Origin: an uncultured Oscillospiraceae bacterium | GTDB taxonomy: Bacteria > Bacillota > Clostridia > Oscillospirales > Oscillospiraceae | Direction of reading: 5' to 3' | Length of the DNA: 51,671 nt | Assembly: GCA_944385705.1 (NCBI GenBank) | Contig: CALWYF010000011.1 | Span: forward strand, 1 to 51,671 | Part shown: positions 23,305-32,980 of the stretch, in pieces | Layout of the letters: every line of letters starts with the position of its first letter | How positions within the stretch are numbered: the stretch's first letter is position 1 | The notes under the pieces: generated by a model | The model's database searches: none | What the model was told of the DNA's origin: nothing | Seen by the model: the letters and a program-made list of their open reading frames with translations, nothing else | Made by a program: the position numbers and the translations under genes

Positions 23305-24359
23305 GCATTCTTTACATCATCCTTGCAATACTGCTGTTCGGCCTGCTGGTCATCGTCCATGAGCTGGGCCACTTCACCGTGGCAAAGCTCTGCGGCGTGA
23401 AGGTGGAGGAATTTGCCGTGGGCATGGGCCCGGTGCTGCTGCAAAAGCAGAAGGGGGAGACCCTGTACTCCCTGCGGGCGGTGCCCTTCGGGGGCTTCTG
23501 CGCCATGGCGGGAGAGGACCAGGAGAGCGACGAGCCCCGGGCCTTCACCAATCAGGCGGCCTGGAAGCGGGCCCTTATCCTGGTGGCCGGTTCCTTCATG
23601 AACTTCCTGATGGGCTTTGTCATAGTCCTCATCCTCTACTGGAATGCCGCCGCCTTCTGGGCCCCGGTGATCGCCCAGTTCAGGGAGGACTGCCCCTATC
23701 AGGGGGAGGATGCCCTGGAGGTGGGGGACCGCTTCTACAGCATCGACGGCCACAGGATATATCAGTATCAGGATGTTACCGACTTCCTCAGCCAGGGGGA
23801 CGGCACCTATGATATAGTTGTCATCCGGGACGGGGAAAAGGTGAAGCTGGAGGATTTCCACTTTGTCCCCGTGGAATATGAGGGAGAGAGCCAGAAGCTC
23901 TACGGCTTTTCCATGGGTACCGAGGAGGCCACTTTCCCGGTGAAGCTGCGTTATGCCTGGAACACCACCATGGAGTTCGGCCGCTGGGTCTGGATGGGTC
24001 TCAGCGAGCTGGTAAAGGGCAACGTGGGCGTTGAGGATATGGCCGGACCTGTGGGCATAGTGGGAATGATGGCCGAGACCGGCGAGAACGCCGAATCTAC
24101 CGCCGACGCCCTGTTCAGCATTTTCTATCTGGGGGCCTTCATTGCAGTGAACCTGGCTCTGATGAACATGCTGCCCATCCCCGCGCTGGACGGGGGAAGA
24201 GTGTTTTTGCTGCTGGTGACCTGGGTGATAGAGTCCGTGAGCCGCCGGAAGCTGAATCCCAAGTATGAAGGATATATCCACGCCGCCGGCATGATGCTGC
24301 TGCTGGCGCTGATGGTTTTCGTAATGTTCAACGATATATTCAGGATAGTGACGACGTGA
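23301..24359 (+). CDS. rseP: Site-2 protease, M50 family
   Basis: 352 residues. The zinc motif HELGH (residues 20-24) is in the first membrane helix. A single PDZ domain spans about 120-200, and the third ligand region NMLPIPALDGGRVFLLL lies near 290. It cuts transmembrane proteins such as anti-sigma factors and remnant signal peptides inside the membrane. The gene overlaps dxr and ispG by a few bases, as usual for this operon. Confidence 0.95.
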   Translation: MSILYIILAILLFGLLVIVHELGHFTVAKLCGVKVEEFAVGMGPVLLQKQKGETLYSLRAVPFGGFCAMAGEDQESDEPRAFTNQAAWKRALILVAGSFMNFLMGFVIVLILYWNAAAFWAPVIAQFREDCPYQGEDALEVGDRFYSIDGHRIYQYQDVTDFLSQGDGTYDIVVIRDGEKVKLEDFHFVPVEYEGESQKLYGFSMGTEEATFPVKLRYAWNTTMEFGRWVWMGLSELVKGNVGVEDMAGPVGIVGMMAETGENAESTADALFSIFYLGAFIAVNLALMNMLPIPALDGGRVFLLLVTWVIESVSRRKLNPKYEGYIHAAGMMLLLALMVFVMFNDIFRIVTT

Positions 24360-25423
24360 TGGAAAAAAGAGACAGAGTAAAAAAAATAAAGGTGGGCGGA
24401 GTTGAGATAGGCGGAGGAGCGCCGGTATCCGTCCAGACCATGTGCAACACCAAGACCTGGGACGTGGAGGCCACGGCAGCGCAGATAAAGGCCATGGAGG
24501 CCGCCGGGGCCGACATCGTCCGAATCGCCATCCCGGACATGGACTCCGCCAGGGCCGTCTCCCGGATAAAGGAACAGGTGCGGGTGCCCCTGGTGGCGGA
24601 TATACACTTTGATTACCGCCTGGCCCTGGAAGTGGCGGAGCGGGGCATAGACAAGATACGCATCAATCCCGGCAACATAGGGGCCGAGGAGAACGTGAAG
24701 GCCGTGGCGGACAGCTGCCGCCGGCACGGCATACCCATACGCATAGGGGTAAACGCCGGGAGCTTGGAGCCCCGGCTTTTGGAGAAGTACGGACACCCCT
24801 GCCCGGAGGCCCTGGTGGAGAGCGCAAAGGGCCATGTGGAGCTGCTTGAGAAGTTCGACTTCACGGATATCTGCATCTCCATGAAAGCCTCCTCCGTGCC
24901 CCTCACCGTGGCTGCCTACCGCCTGGCGGCGGAGGTCTTCCCCTATCCCCTGCACCTGGGAGTCACCGAGACGGGGACCGAGTGGAACGGCACCATCCAG
25001 TCCGCCGTGGGCATAGGCACCCTGCTCTGCGAAGGCATAGGCAACACCATAAGAGTCTCCCTCACCGCCGACCCGGTGCGGGAGGTCAGCGCAGGCATCG
25101 CCATAGTGAAGGCGGCGGGACTGCGCCCGGGCGGGGTGAAATTCGTCTCCTGCCCCACCTGCGGCAGAACGGAAATCGACCTGATAAGCCTTGCAGGCCA
25201 GGTGGAGCAGCGGGTGAAGGACATGCCCAGGGACATCACCGTGGCGGTGATGGGCTGCGTGGTCAACGGCCCCGGAGAGGCCCGGGAGGCGGACTACGGC
25301 ATAGCCGGAGGCAAGGGCAAGGGCCTGCTTTTCAAGAAGGGGCAGGTACTGGGTACATATCCCTATGAAGAGCTCTGCGACCGGCTGATGGAACTCATAG
25401 AGAAAGACGGGGAGCGGGCATGA
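24359..25423 (+). CDS. ispG: 4-hydroxy-3-methylbut-2-enyl-diphosphate synthase
   Basis: 354 residues from ATG 24359, which shares one base with the rseP stop (an in-frame GTG lies at 24356). VSVQTMCNTKTWDVEAT opens the TIM-barrel domain. The three [4Fe-4S] cysteines are in SCPTCGRTEID and MGCVVNGPGEA. It converts methylerythritol cyclodiphosphate to HMBPP, the penultimate MEP step. It ends in an ATGA overlap with polC. Confidence 0.97.
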   Translation: MEKRDRVKKIKVGGVEIGGGAPVSVQTMCNTKTWDVEATAAQIKAMEAAGADIVRIAIPDMDSARAVSRIKEQVRVPLVADIHFDYRLALEVAERGIDKIRINPGNIGAEENVKAVADSCRRHGIPIRIGVNAGSLEPRLLEKYGHPCPEALVESAKGHVELLEKFDFTDICISMKASSVPLTVAAYRLAAEVFPYPLHLGVTETGTEWNGTIQSAVGIGTLLCEGIGNTIRVSLTADPVREVSAGIAIVKAAGLRPGGVKFVSCPTCGRTEIDLISLAGQVEQRVKDMPRDITVAVMGCVVNGPGEAREADYGIAGGKGKGLLFKKGQVLGTYPYEELCDRLMELIEKDGERA

Positions 25424-28400
25424 GCGAGCACACTCCCTTTCTCACCATCTTCCCCGGCTGTGAGGATATAAAGGGCTGCGCCGGAGGTCTGGAAAAAGCC
25501 TATGTCACCGACGTTCAGGTGGACCTGGCGGAGCTGATGCTCACGGTCTGCGCCTGGTTTCCCGCCATGCCCTCCCCGGTGGATATCTCCACCATCAGCC
25601 AGAGGCTGAAGGAGGACTACGGCCTCAGCGGCGTGGGCCTGGTGCCGGATTACCCCAGAGTAAAGCTGGCCTCCACTGCGGCCACTGCCGCCTCCGCCCC
25701 GGCACCCGGCGGCCCTCCCAAGGGGGACGTGCTCATGGGCCGGAGCATAAAGCAGAGGCCGGTGCCCATGAGCACCCTGAGCCTGGAATCCGGCAAGGTC
25801 ACCGTGGAAGGAGACGTGGTGGCAGTCACCAGCCGGCGGCTCCAGAAACGGGGCAGCGCAGTGCTGTGCTTTGACATCACCGACCGTACCAACTCCATCC
25901 GTGTCTCCCGCTTCCTCCGCTCCGAGGATGACCAGAGCATTATAGACAGCATAAACGTTGGGGACCATATCATCGCCCAGGGTGAGATCATCTATTCCAA
26001 GTACGACGAGGACATGGTGCTGGACCCCAGAAACATAATGAAGGGCAAGGCCTACATAAGGCCGGACAATGCCCCGGTGAAGCGGGTAGAGCTGCATATG
26101 CACACCCGCTTTTCGGCGCTGGATGCCCTCACCGACCCGGCGGCCATTGTGAAGCGGGCGGCCTACTGGGGCATGCCCGCCATTGCCGTCACCGACCACG
26201 GTGTGGCCCAGGCCTTCCCGGATATGTGGAAGGCGGGGAAGAAGCACGGGGTGAAGATAATCTACGGCCTGGAGTGTTACTTCGTCAACGACATGGACGG
26301 CAACAGCGCCGTCATGGGCAAGAGCAAGCTGCCTCTGGACATGGAGTTTGTGGCCTTCGATATAGAGACCACCGGCCTCAACGCCCAGACCGACAGGATG
26401 ACGGAGATAGGCGCCGTCATTTTCTCCGGGGGAGAGATAAAAAAGGTATTCAATACCTTCGTGGACCCGGAGCGGCACATCCCCCCGGACATCACCCAGC
26501 TCACCGGCATAAGGGACAGCGACGTGGCCGGGGCCCCCAAGGAGAAGGAGGCCATGGAGATGTTCATGGACTTCATCGGGGACAGGCCCATCATTGCCCA
26601 CAACGCCCACTTTGACGTGGGCTTTATGAGCGCCGCCTCCATACGCCAGGGACTGAAATTCTCCCCGGTGTTCCTGGACACTCTGGCCCTGTCCCAGGCC
26701 CTGCTGCCGGAGCTGAAGCGCTTCAAGCTGGACATAGTTTCCAACCACCTGGGTCTGCCCCAGTTCAACCACCACAGAGCCAGCGACGACGCCATGGTGG
26801 TGGCCCGGATGATGGAGAAGTTTTTGCCCATGCTGGCCCGCCAGGGTGCAAAGACCGTGGACGATATAGAGACGGTGTACCACTCCCTGCGCCGCACCGA
26901 CGTGGCCAAGAGCTACCACATGATACTGCTGGTGAAAAACCGCAAGGGACTGAAAAACCTCTATGAGATGATATCCCAGTCTTACCTGAAATACTTCCAC
27001 CGCAGCCCCACCATACCCAAAAGCCTGCTGAACCAGCACCGGGAGGGCATCCTGGTGGGCTCGGCCTGCGGCATGGGCGAGCTTTACGGGGCGGTGATGA
27101 AGGGCGCCAGCGACAAGGAGCTTAAAAAGATAGCCAAGTACTACGACTATCTGGAGATACAGCCCATATGCAACAACGGTTTCCTGGTGGATAACGGCGT
27201 GGTCAGCGACGTTTCCGTATTGCAGGACTATAACCGCACCATACTGCGCATAGGCCGGGAGCTGAATAAGCCGGTGATAGCCGCCTCCGACGTCCATTTC
27301 CTGGACGCCGAGGACGAGCAGTACCGGAAGATACTCCAGGCGGCCAAGAAGTTCTCCGACGCCGACAGGGGCTGCCCCATCTTCTTCAGGACCACCGATG
27401 AAATGCTCAAGGAGTTTGAGTACCTGGGCAAAGAAGTGGCGGAGGAAGTGGTCATCACCAACACCCGGGCTATCGCCGACCAGGTGGAGGAGATAGAGCT
27501 GCTGCCCAAGGACCTGTTCCCCCCGAAAATAGAGCACTCCGCCGAGGATCTGAAAAACCTGGTCTACGGGAAGATGCACCGCATCTATGGGGCCAATCCC
27601 CCCAAGATAGTCCAGGACCGGGTGGACGTTGAGCTGAACACCATCCTGGACCACAACTACGACGTTATATACATGAGCGCCCAGAAGCTGGTGCAGAACT
27701 CCCTGGAGAACGGCTACCTGGTGGGCAGCCGTGGCAGCGTGGGCTCCTCCATAGTGGCCTACATGTCCGGCATCACCGAGGTCAACTCCCTGCCGCCCCA
27801 CTATGTCTGCCCTAAGTGCTGCCACTCGGAGTTTGTGACCGACGGCAGCTACGGCTGCGGAGCGGACATGCCGGAAAAGGACTGCCCGGAATGCGGCACG
27901 CCCATGAACCGGGAGGGCTTCGACATACCCTTTGAGACCTTCCTGGGCTTCCCCGGCAACGAGAAGACCCCGGATATAGACCTTAACTTCTCCGGCGAAT
28001 ATCAGGCCAAGGCCCATAAATACACCGAGACCCTTTTCGGCTCGGACCATGTGTTCAGGGCCGGGACCATAGGCACCCTGGCAGAAAAGACTGCCTACGG
28101 CTATGTGAAGAAATACCTGGAGGAGCGGAACATCAAGGCCACCAAGGCGGAGGAGAACCGCCTGGCCCTGGGCCTGGTGGGCATCAAGCGCACCACAGGC
28201 CAGCACCCCGGCGGCCTGGTGGTCATACCCCAGGACATGGACGTCACCGACTTCTGCCCGGTGCAGCACCCGGCGGACGACCCCAACAGCGATATAATAA
28301 CCACCCATTTTGAATACCACTGCATGGAGGCAAACCTGCTGAAGCTGGACGAGCTGGGCCACGATGACCCCACCATGATACGCATGATGGAGGACATGAC

Positions 28401-29424
28401 CGGGGTGGACGCAAAGAAGATATCCCTTTCCGACCCGGAGACCATGTCCATCTTCACCAGCCCTGCCGCCCTGGGCCTGCCTGACGACGACCCCATAATC
28501 GGCAAGACCGGCACCATAGGCGTGCCGGAGTTCGGCACCAACTTCACCCGTCAGATGCTGGTGGACACTCAGCCCAAACAGTTCGACACCCTGGTGCGTC
28601 TGTCCGGCTTCAGCCATGGCACCGACGTGTGGGCCGGGAATATCCACGACCTGATAGTCAACGGCATCGCCACCGTCAACGAGACCGTGGGCTGCCGTGA
28701 CGATATCATGCTCTACCTCATATCCAAGGGTATGGAGCCCTCCCTGGCCTTCAAGACCATGGAGGCGGTGCGTAAGGGCAAGGTGAAAAAGAGCGGGGAG
28801 TTCCCCGGAGACGCCGAGGAGCAGATGCGCAATCTGGGCGTACCGGACTGGTACATTGAGTCCTGCCGGAAGATTGCCTACCTTTTCCCCAAGGCCCACG
28901 CCGTGGCCTACGTGATGATGGCCTTCCGCATAGCCTGGTTCAAGGTCCATGAGCCCCTGGCCTTCTACAGCGCCTACTTCTACCGGCGCAGCCAGAAAGG
29001 CGGCTTTGACGCAGCCATGATGACCGTGGGCACCGACGGAGTGCGCCGGAAGATACGGGAGATGAAGGGCAAGCCCCTCACCGCCAACGAAGAGGATCTG
29101 TTGGTGACTCTGGAGGCGGTGTACGAGTTCAATATGCGGGGCTTTGAGTTTGCCCCCATAGACCTGTACAAGTCCGACGCCATCAAGTTCAGGATAACCG
29201 AGGACGGCAAACTGCGCCCGCCCTTCGTGTCCATCTCCGGCCTGGGAGAGACGGCGGCCTGGGACCTGGCCCACTGCACCGAAGGGGGCAGAAGCTTCAT
29301 CTCCATGGAGGAGCTGGGCCGGGCCTGCCCCAAGGTGAGCCAGAGCCATCTGGAGGCTCTGCGGACTTTGGGAGCTCTGGGGGATATGCCCGAGACCAGC
29401 CAGATAAATCTCTTCGATTTCTGA
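25420..29424 (+). CDS. polC: DNA polymerase III alpha subunit, Gram-positive PolC type
   Basis: 1334 residues, slightly shorter than Bacillus PolC (about 1437) because of a reduced N-terminus. Order: OB fold (about 120-215), PHP domain (ELHMHTRFS, 224-232) interrupted by the 3'-5' exonuclease (DIETTG at 315-320, IIAHNAHFD), the rest of PHP, a zinc-binding loop (CPKC...CPECG, about 795-830), and the palm with catalytic Asp852 and Asp854 in PDIDLNFSG. The last residues QINLFDF form a sliding-clamp binding motif. It is the last gene of the pyrH operon and is followed by a long terminator. Confidence 0.98.
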   Translation: MSEHTPFLTIFPGCEDIKGCAGGLEKAYVTDVQVDLAELMLTVCAWFPAMPSPVDISTISQRLKEDYGLSGVGLVPDYPRVKLASTAATAASAPAPGGPPKGDVLMGRSIKQRPVPMSTLSLESGKVTVEGDVVAVTSRRLQKRGSAVLCFDITDRTNSIRVSRFLRSEDDQSIIDSINVGDHIIAQGEIIYSKYDEDMVLDPRNIMKGKAYIRPDNAPVKRVELHMHTRFSALDALTDPAAIVKRAAYWGMPAIAVTDHGVAQAFPDMWKAGKKHGVKIIYGLECYFVNDMDGNSAVMGKSKLPLDMEFVAFDIETTGLNAQTDRMTEIGAVIFSGGEIKKVFNTFVDPERHIPPDITQLTGIRDSDVAGAPKEKEAMEMFMDFIGDRPIIAHNAHFDVGFMSAASIRQGLKFSPVFLDTLALSQALLPELKRFKLDIVSNHLGLPQFNHHRASDDAMVVARMMEKFLPMLARQGAKTVDDIETVYHSLRRTDVAKSYHMILLVKNRKGLKNLYEMISQSYLKYFHRSPTIPKSLLNQHREGILVGSACGMGELYGAVMKGASDKELKKIAKYYDYLEIQPICNNGFLVDNGVVSDVSVLQDYNRTILRIGRELNKPVIAASDVHFLDAEDEQYRKILQAAKKFSDADRGCPIFFRTTDEMLKEFEYLGKEVAEEVVITNTRAIADQVEEIELLPKDLFPPKIEHSAEDLKNLVYGKMHRIYGANPPKIVQDRVDVELNTILDHNYDVIYMSAQKLVQNSLENGYLVGSRGSVGSSIVAYMSGITEVNSLPPHYVCPKCCHSEFVTDGSYGCGADMPEKDCPECGTPMNREGFDIPFETFLGFPGNEKTPDIDLNFSGEYQAKAHKYTETLFGSDHVFRAGTIGTLAEKTAYGYVKKYLEERNIKATKAEENRLALGLVGIKRTTGQHPGGLVVIPQDMDVTDFCPVQHPADDPNSDIITTHFEYHCMEANLLKLDELGHDDPTMIRMMEDMTGVDAKKISLSDPETMSIFTSPAALGLPDDDPIIGKTGTIGVPEFGTNFTRQMLVDTQPKQFDTLVRLSGFSHGTDVWAGNIHDLIVNGIATVNETVGCRDDIMLYLISKGMEPSLAFKTMEAVRKGKVKKSGEFPGDAEEQMRNLGVPDWYIESCRKIAYLFPKAHAVAYVMMAFRIAWFKVHEPLAFYSAYFYRRSQKGGFDAAMMTVGTDGVRRKIREMKGKPLTANEEDLLVTLEAVYEFNMRGFEFAPIDLYKSDAIKFRITEDGKLRPPFVSISGLGETAAWDLAHCTEGGRSFISMEELGRACPKVSQSHLEALRTLGALGDMPETSQINLFDF

Positions 29425-29438
29425 AAACTGTGTTGATA

Positions 29439-29483
29439 AGCACATCAAGGGAGCGGCGCAAGCCGCTCCCTTGATGTGCTTTT
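29439..29483 (+). terminator. Terminator of the pyrH-polC operon
   Basis: A perfect 19-bp stem (29439-29457 with 29462-29480), loop GCAA, then TTTG. Confidence 0.9.
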
Positions 29484-29517
29484 GCCCCTGCCGTTTCTAA
29501 ACTTTTTGTAACGCTCC

Positions 29518-29546
29518 TTGCGGCCTTTGAGCCGGTGGTGTAAAAT
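29518..29546 (+). promoter_or_regulatory. Promoter of the beta-CASP gene
   Basis: TTGCGG (29518-29523), 17-bp spacer, TAAAAT (29541-29546), giving a leader of about 77 nt. Confidence 0.55.
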
Positions 29547-29629
29547 ATAATAAAACCAATTTAAATCGTTGTACCCGGGGAATGATATGATAGAAGAATA
29601 AGTATACTGTAAAAAGGGGGAGCAAACAT

Positions 29630-31234
29630 ATGAAGATAACTTTTCTGGGCGCCGCCCATGAGGTCACAGGCAGCCGTACCTATATAGAAGTGGGGGACAA
29701 GAAGGGCTTGGTGGACTGCGGTATGGAGCAGGGCCGGGACCTGTTTGAAAACGAGCCGCTGCCGGTGGCTCCGGGAGAGCTGGACTTTGTACTGCTCACC
29801 CACGCCCATATCGACCACTCGGGCCTGCTGCCCCTGCTGTATAAGCAGGGCTTCAGAGGCTCCATATACGCCACCTCCGCCACCTGCTCTCTCTGCAACA
29901 TAATGCTCCGTGACAGCGCCAATATCCAGATGTCCGAAGCCGAGTGGAAAAGCCGCAAATCTATACGCAACGGCGGGCCGGAGATAGAGCCCCTCTACGA
30001 CATGGAGGATGCGGAGGGGGCCATAAACAAAATGATACCCTGCCCCTACGGCAAGCCCATCCAGGTAAACGACTGCGTCAGCATCCGCTTTACCGACGTG
30101 GGCCATCTGCTGGGCTCCTCCGCCATCGAAGTATGGCTCACCGAAGGGGGAGAGACCAGAAAGATATGCTTCAGCGGCGACCTGGGCAACATCAACCAGC
30201 CTATCCTGAAAGACCCCCAGCATGTTAAGGATACACAGTATCTGGTCATAGAATCCACCTACGGCGACAGAAAGCACAGCAGCGAACGCATAGACTATGT
30301 GCCCGCCCTGGCCCGGCGTATCCAGACCACCCTGGACAAGGGGGGCAACCTGGTCATCCCCTCCTTTGCCGTGGGCCGTACCCAGGAGATGCTCTACTTT
30401 ATCAGGGAGATAAAGGAGCGGGGCCTGGTCACCGGCCACGGGGACTTCCCGGTCTATGTGGACAGTCCCCTGGCCATAGAGGCAACTACCGTCTTCCTCC
30501 AGTGCGACACTCAGTTCGTGGACGAGGAGATGCAGCAGCTCATTCGTGCCGGCATAAACCCCCTAGTCTTCCCCGGCCTGGAGCTCACCGTCAGCCAGGA
30601 GGAGTCCAAGGCCATAAACGAGGACAAGACGCCAAAAGTCATTATCTCCGCCAGCGGCATGTGTGATGCGGGACGTATCCGCCATCACCTGAAGCATAAC
30701 CTCTGGCGCAGCGAGTGCTGCATACTTTTCGTGGGCTATCAGTCCGAGGGCACCCTGGGCCGCAGCTTGGTGGACGGGGTGAAGAACGTGAAGCTCTTCA
30801 ACGAGGAGATACAGGTCAACGCCACCATAGACGTGCTGCCCGGCGTCAGCGGACACGCGGATAAGGACGGGCTCATCGCCTGGCTCCAGGGCTTTGAAAA
30901 AAAGCCGGAGCTGGTGTTCGTAAACCACGGCGACCCGGACGCCGCCGAGGCCTTTACCGACTGCCTGAACAAGGAACTGGGCTACAGGGCAACCGCACCT
31001 TACAGCGGCTCCCGCTTCGATCTTCTCACCGACCAGTGGGAGTACATCGCCCAGCCCAGGCCCATCAAGAGAGCCGCTCCCAAGCAGCGCAGCGTCAGCA
31101 AGGCCTTTGAAAAACTCCTTGCCGCCGCCGAACGTCTGCTGCGGGTGGCCAAGGCCATGGAGGGCCGCCCCAACAAGGTGCTGGAGGCCTTTGCAAAGGA
31201 TATAGACAAGCTGTCGGATAAGATGGAAAAATAA
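29630..31234 (+). CDS. Beta-CASP metallo-beta-lactamase-fold RNase-like hydrolase
   Basis: 534 residues. The two-zinc motif LTHAHIDHSG (about 55-64), the distal ligands in DVGHLLGSS and FSGDLG, then a beta-CASP insertion with ESTYGDR and the C-terminal ASGMCDAGRI and SGHADKDGL motifs define the CPSF/archaeal-type KH-less branch. Relatives are RNA endo- or exonucleases (YsxA-like, distinct from RNase J). The last 60 residues are Lys/Ala-rich and helical. GGGGGAGC precedes the ATG. Monocistronic. Confidence 0.88.
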   Translation: MKITFLGAAHEVTGSRTYIEVGDKKGLVDCGMEQGRDLFENEPLPVAPGELDFVLLTHAHIDHSGLLPLLYKQGFRGSIYATSATCSLCNIMLRDSANIQMSEAEWKSRKSIRNGGPEIEPLYDMEDAEGAINKMIPCPYGKPIQVNDCVSIRFTDVGHLLGSSAIEVWLTEGGETRKICFSGDLGNINQPILKDPQHVKDTQYLVIESTYGDRKHSSERIDYVPALARRIQTTLDKGGNLVIPSFAVGRTQEMLYFIREIKERGLVTGHGDFPVYVDSPLAIEATTVFLQCDTQFVDEEMQQLIRAGINPLVFPGLELTVSQEESKAINEDKTPKVIISASGMCDAGRIRHHLKHNLWRSECCILFVGYQSEGTLGRSLVDGVKNVKLFNEEIQVNATIDVLPGVSGHADKDGLIAWLQGFEKKPELVFVNHGDPDAAEAFTDCLNKELGYRATAPYSGSRFDLLTDQWEYIAQPRPIKRAAPKQRSVSKAFEKLLAAAERLLRVAKAMEGRPNKVLEAFAKDIDKLSDKMEK

Positions 31235-31253
31235 GTATTACAGTCGTTTTTCG

Positions 31254-31282
31254 TTGACATAACATGGAAGCTGTGGTACCAT
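31254..31282 (+). promoter_or_regulatory. Sigma-A promoter of the pseudokinase-lectin gene
   Basis: A perfect TTGACA (31254-31259), 17-bp spacer, TACCAT (31277-31282), 41 bases before the start codon. Confidence 0.75.
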
Positions 31283-31323
31283 AACAGATAAGCTAAAAGA
31301 GAAATACAACAGGAGGAAGACCC

Positions 31324-32898
31324 ATGGCGTTAACCAGCTTTGACCCGGCCCATGCTATTGGCGGCAAGCTCACAGGCATGTCCCAGCAGGGGCTGTGTGA
31401 GTTCGCCTCGAAGCTCTGCGGCCGCATAGAGGCCGAAGTGGGCAGCAAGAGCTACCGGGGCGGCATATATCCCGAAAACATAAGCGTGGATGAGGAAGGA
31501 CGCATCGGCATAGGACCGGCCTCTTCCGGCGACTGGCAGGGACAGGAGCTGGAATTCCTTGCGCCGGAGCTGTACTGGCGGGGCACTCCCTCCGCCGCCT
31601 CCGACGTATATTCCGTGGGTATGGTGATGTACTATGCCTTAAACGGAGGCAAGCTCCCCTACGACGGGGAGTGTGAGGACGCCCAGCTGCGGCGTATGGG
31701 CGGGGAGGACTTCAAGGCCCCCAAGGGCACCGGCCGCCGGCTGAAGGACATCGTGGAAAAGGCGGTGAAGTTCAAAGCCCAGGAACGCTTCCAGAGCCTG
31801 GGAGAGATGCAGGCCGCCCTGGACAGCTGCATTAAGAACCTCTACCTCAGCGGAGAGACTTCCGCAGAGGCCATATTCAATAAAAGCGACGACGACCTCA
31901 GCGAGCTGGAGCGGATGATGGTGAGCATCATCGAGAAAGGGGACGAGGCCCCGGCAGATGAGCAGGAGACGGAGGAGCAGGCCGAGGAAGTCAAGGTCTA
32001 TGCCCCCTCCACCCCCATTGCCGACGCCAAGGCTGCCGCCAGAGCCAGAGCTTCGGACCCGGCTCAGATAATCGCAAGGAAGCTCAAGGAGCAGGCAAAC
32101 CCTGCCGTACCCAAATTCAGAGAGGAGAAGGACCCGGAACTGGCTCCCATAGTGCCCTCCCGGCAGCCGGTGAGAACGCCTCCGGTCCAGTATACAAGGA
32201 ATATGGAAAGAGAAAAGAAAATCGCCGAAGACGTGAAAAAGCGCCGCCGCCGGCCTCTGGCGGTGATACTGGTGCTCTGCGCCGCTCTTATAGTGGTGGC
32301 CATAATTTTCAACGCAATGCTCAAGGACTTCCGTCAGGCCAGGGTGGATTCCAGCCCCAGTCCTACGGTGGACCCCTTTGCCGGCACAATGAGTCCGGAG
32401 TTTACCACCGACCCCGAGGACCCCTACGGCTACTTCAGCCAGGACGGCGGGGAAGAGGGAACCGCCGAGTCTGCCGCAACTCCCAGCCCCAGCCCCACTC
32501 CCAGAGAGCACGGCTACGAGCTGGTGGTGGCGGACGTGAGCTGGACCGAAGCTGCCCAGCAGTGCCAGGAGATGGGCGGCCATCTGGTGACCATCAACAG
32601 CCAGGATGAGTTTGATACCGTAGTAAAAATGGCCGAGGATGCGGGCATACCCCGTATCTGGATAGGCTGCCACCGGGTGGACGGCGAGCTGGTCTGGGAA
32701 AACGGTGAGACCGGTATAGAAGTCTGGGCCAAGGGCGAACCCTCCTACGTGGATATAAACGACGAAGTGGCCGAAGATTATATCATGCTCTGGGACAACA
32801 ACGGCTGGGGCTATAACGACAACCGCAACGACCCCATTGCCGACTATCCCGAATGGTACTCCGGTACCGTGGGCTTCATCTGCGAGTACGGCGACTGA
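31324..32898 (+). CDS. Transmembrane pseudokinase with extracellular C-type-lectin-like domain
   Basis: 524 residues; AGGAGG precedes the ATG. Residues 20-170 align with a kinase C-lobe (YRGGIYPENISVDEEGRIGI, LEFLAPELYW, ASDVYSVGMVMYYALNGGKLPY). The N-lobe with the ATP lysine is missing, HRD is replaced by YRGG and no DFG remains, so it cannot be an ordinary kinase. An acidic linker (200-225) and basic stretch precede one helix (311-333); a Ser/Pro/Thr linker leads to a C-type-lectin-like domain (396-524) with WIG (446-448), the outer Cys pair C414/C520 and a WGYNDNRND stretch like the WND motif. Expected topology: pseudokinase inside, lectin fold outside. Function unknown. Confidence 0.82.
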   Translation: MALTSFDPAHAIGGKLTGMSQQGLCEFASKLCGRIEAEVGSKSYRGGIYPENISVDEEGRIGIGPASSGDWQGQELEFLAPELYWRGTPSAASDVYSVGMVMYYALNGGKLPYDGECEDAQLRRMGGEDFKAPKGTGRRLKDIVEKAVKFKAQERFQSLGEMQAALDSCIKNLYLSGETSAEAIFNKSDDDLSELERMMVSIIEKGDEAPADEQETEEQAEEVKVYAPSTPIADAKAAARARASDPAQIIARKLKEQANPAVPKFREEKDPELAPIVPSRQPVRTPPVQYTRNMEREKKIAEDVKKRRRRPLAVILVLCAALIVVAIIFNAMLKDFRQARVDSSPSPTVDPFAGTMSPEFTTDPEDPYGYFSQDGGEEGTAESAATPSPSPTPREHGYELVVADVSWTEAAQQCQEMGGHLVTINSQDEFDTVVKMAEDAGIPRIWIGCHRVDGELVWENGETGIEVWAKGEPSYVDINDEVAEDYIMLWDNNGWGYNDNRNDPIADYPEWYSGTVGFICEYGD

Positions 32899-32915
32899 GA
32901 TAAAAACTATTTCGG

Positions 32916-32944
32916 AGGGCTGCCCGCCCTGTGCAGGCAGCCCT
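32916..32944 (+). terminator. Probable terminator after the pseudokinase-lectin gene
   Basis: A 9-bp stem AGGGCTGCC (32916-32924 with 32936-32944) with an 11-nt loop; only a short T-tract follows. Confidence 0.5.
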
Positions 32945-32980
32945 TCATCGATAAAAGGGCAGTAAGAAAGTGATAAGAAA

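Noticed and set aside
25363-29448. 1361-codon open frame antisense to polC
   Set aside because: It mirrors polC almost exactly, has no family motifs, and long antisense frames are expected from the codon bias in GC-rich DNA. polC has all catalytic residues.
31324-32898. Active Ser/Thr kinase
   Set aside because: The ATP-binding lobe is absent and the catalytic HRD and DFG motifs are replaced.
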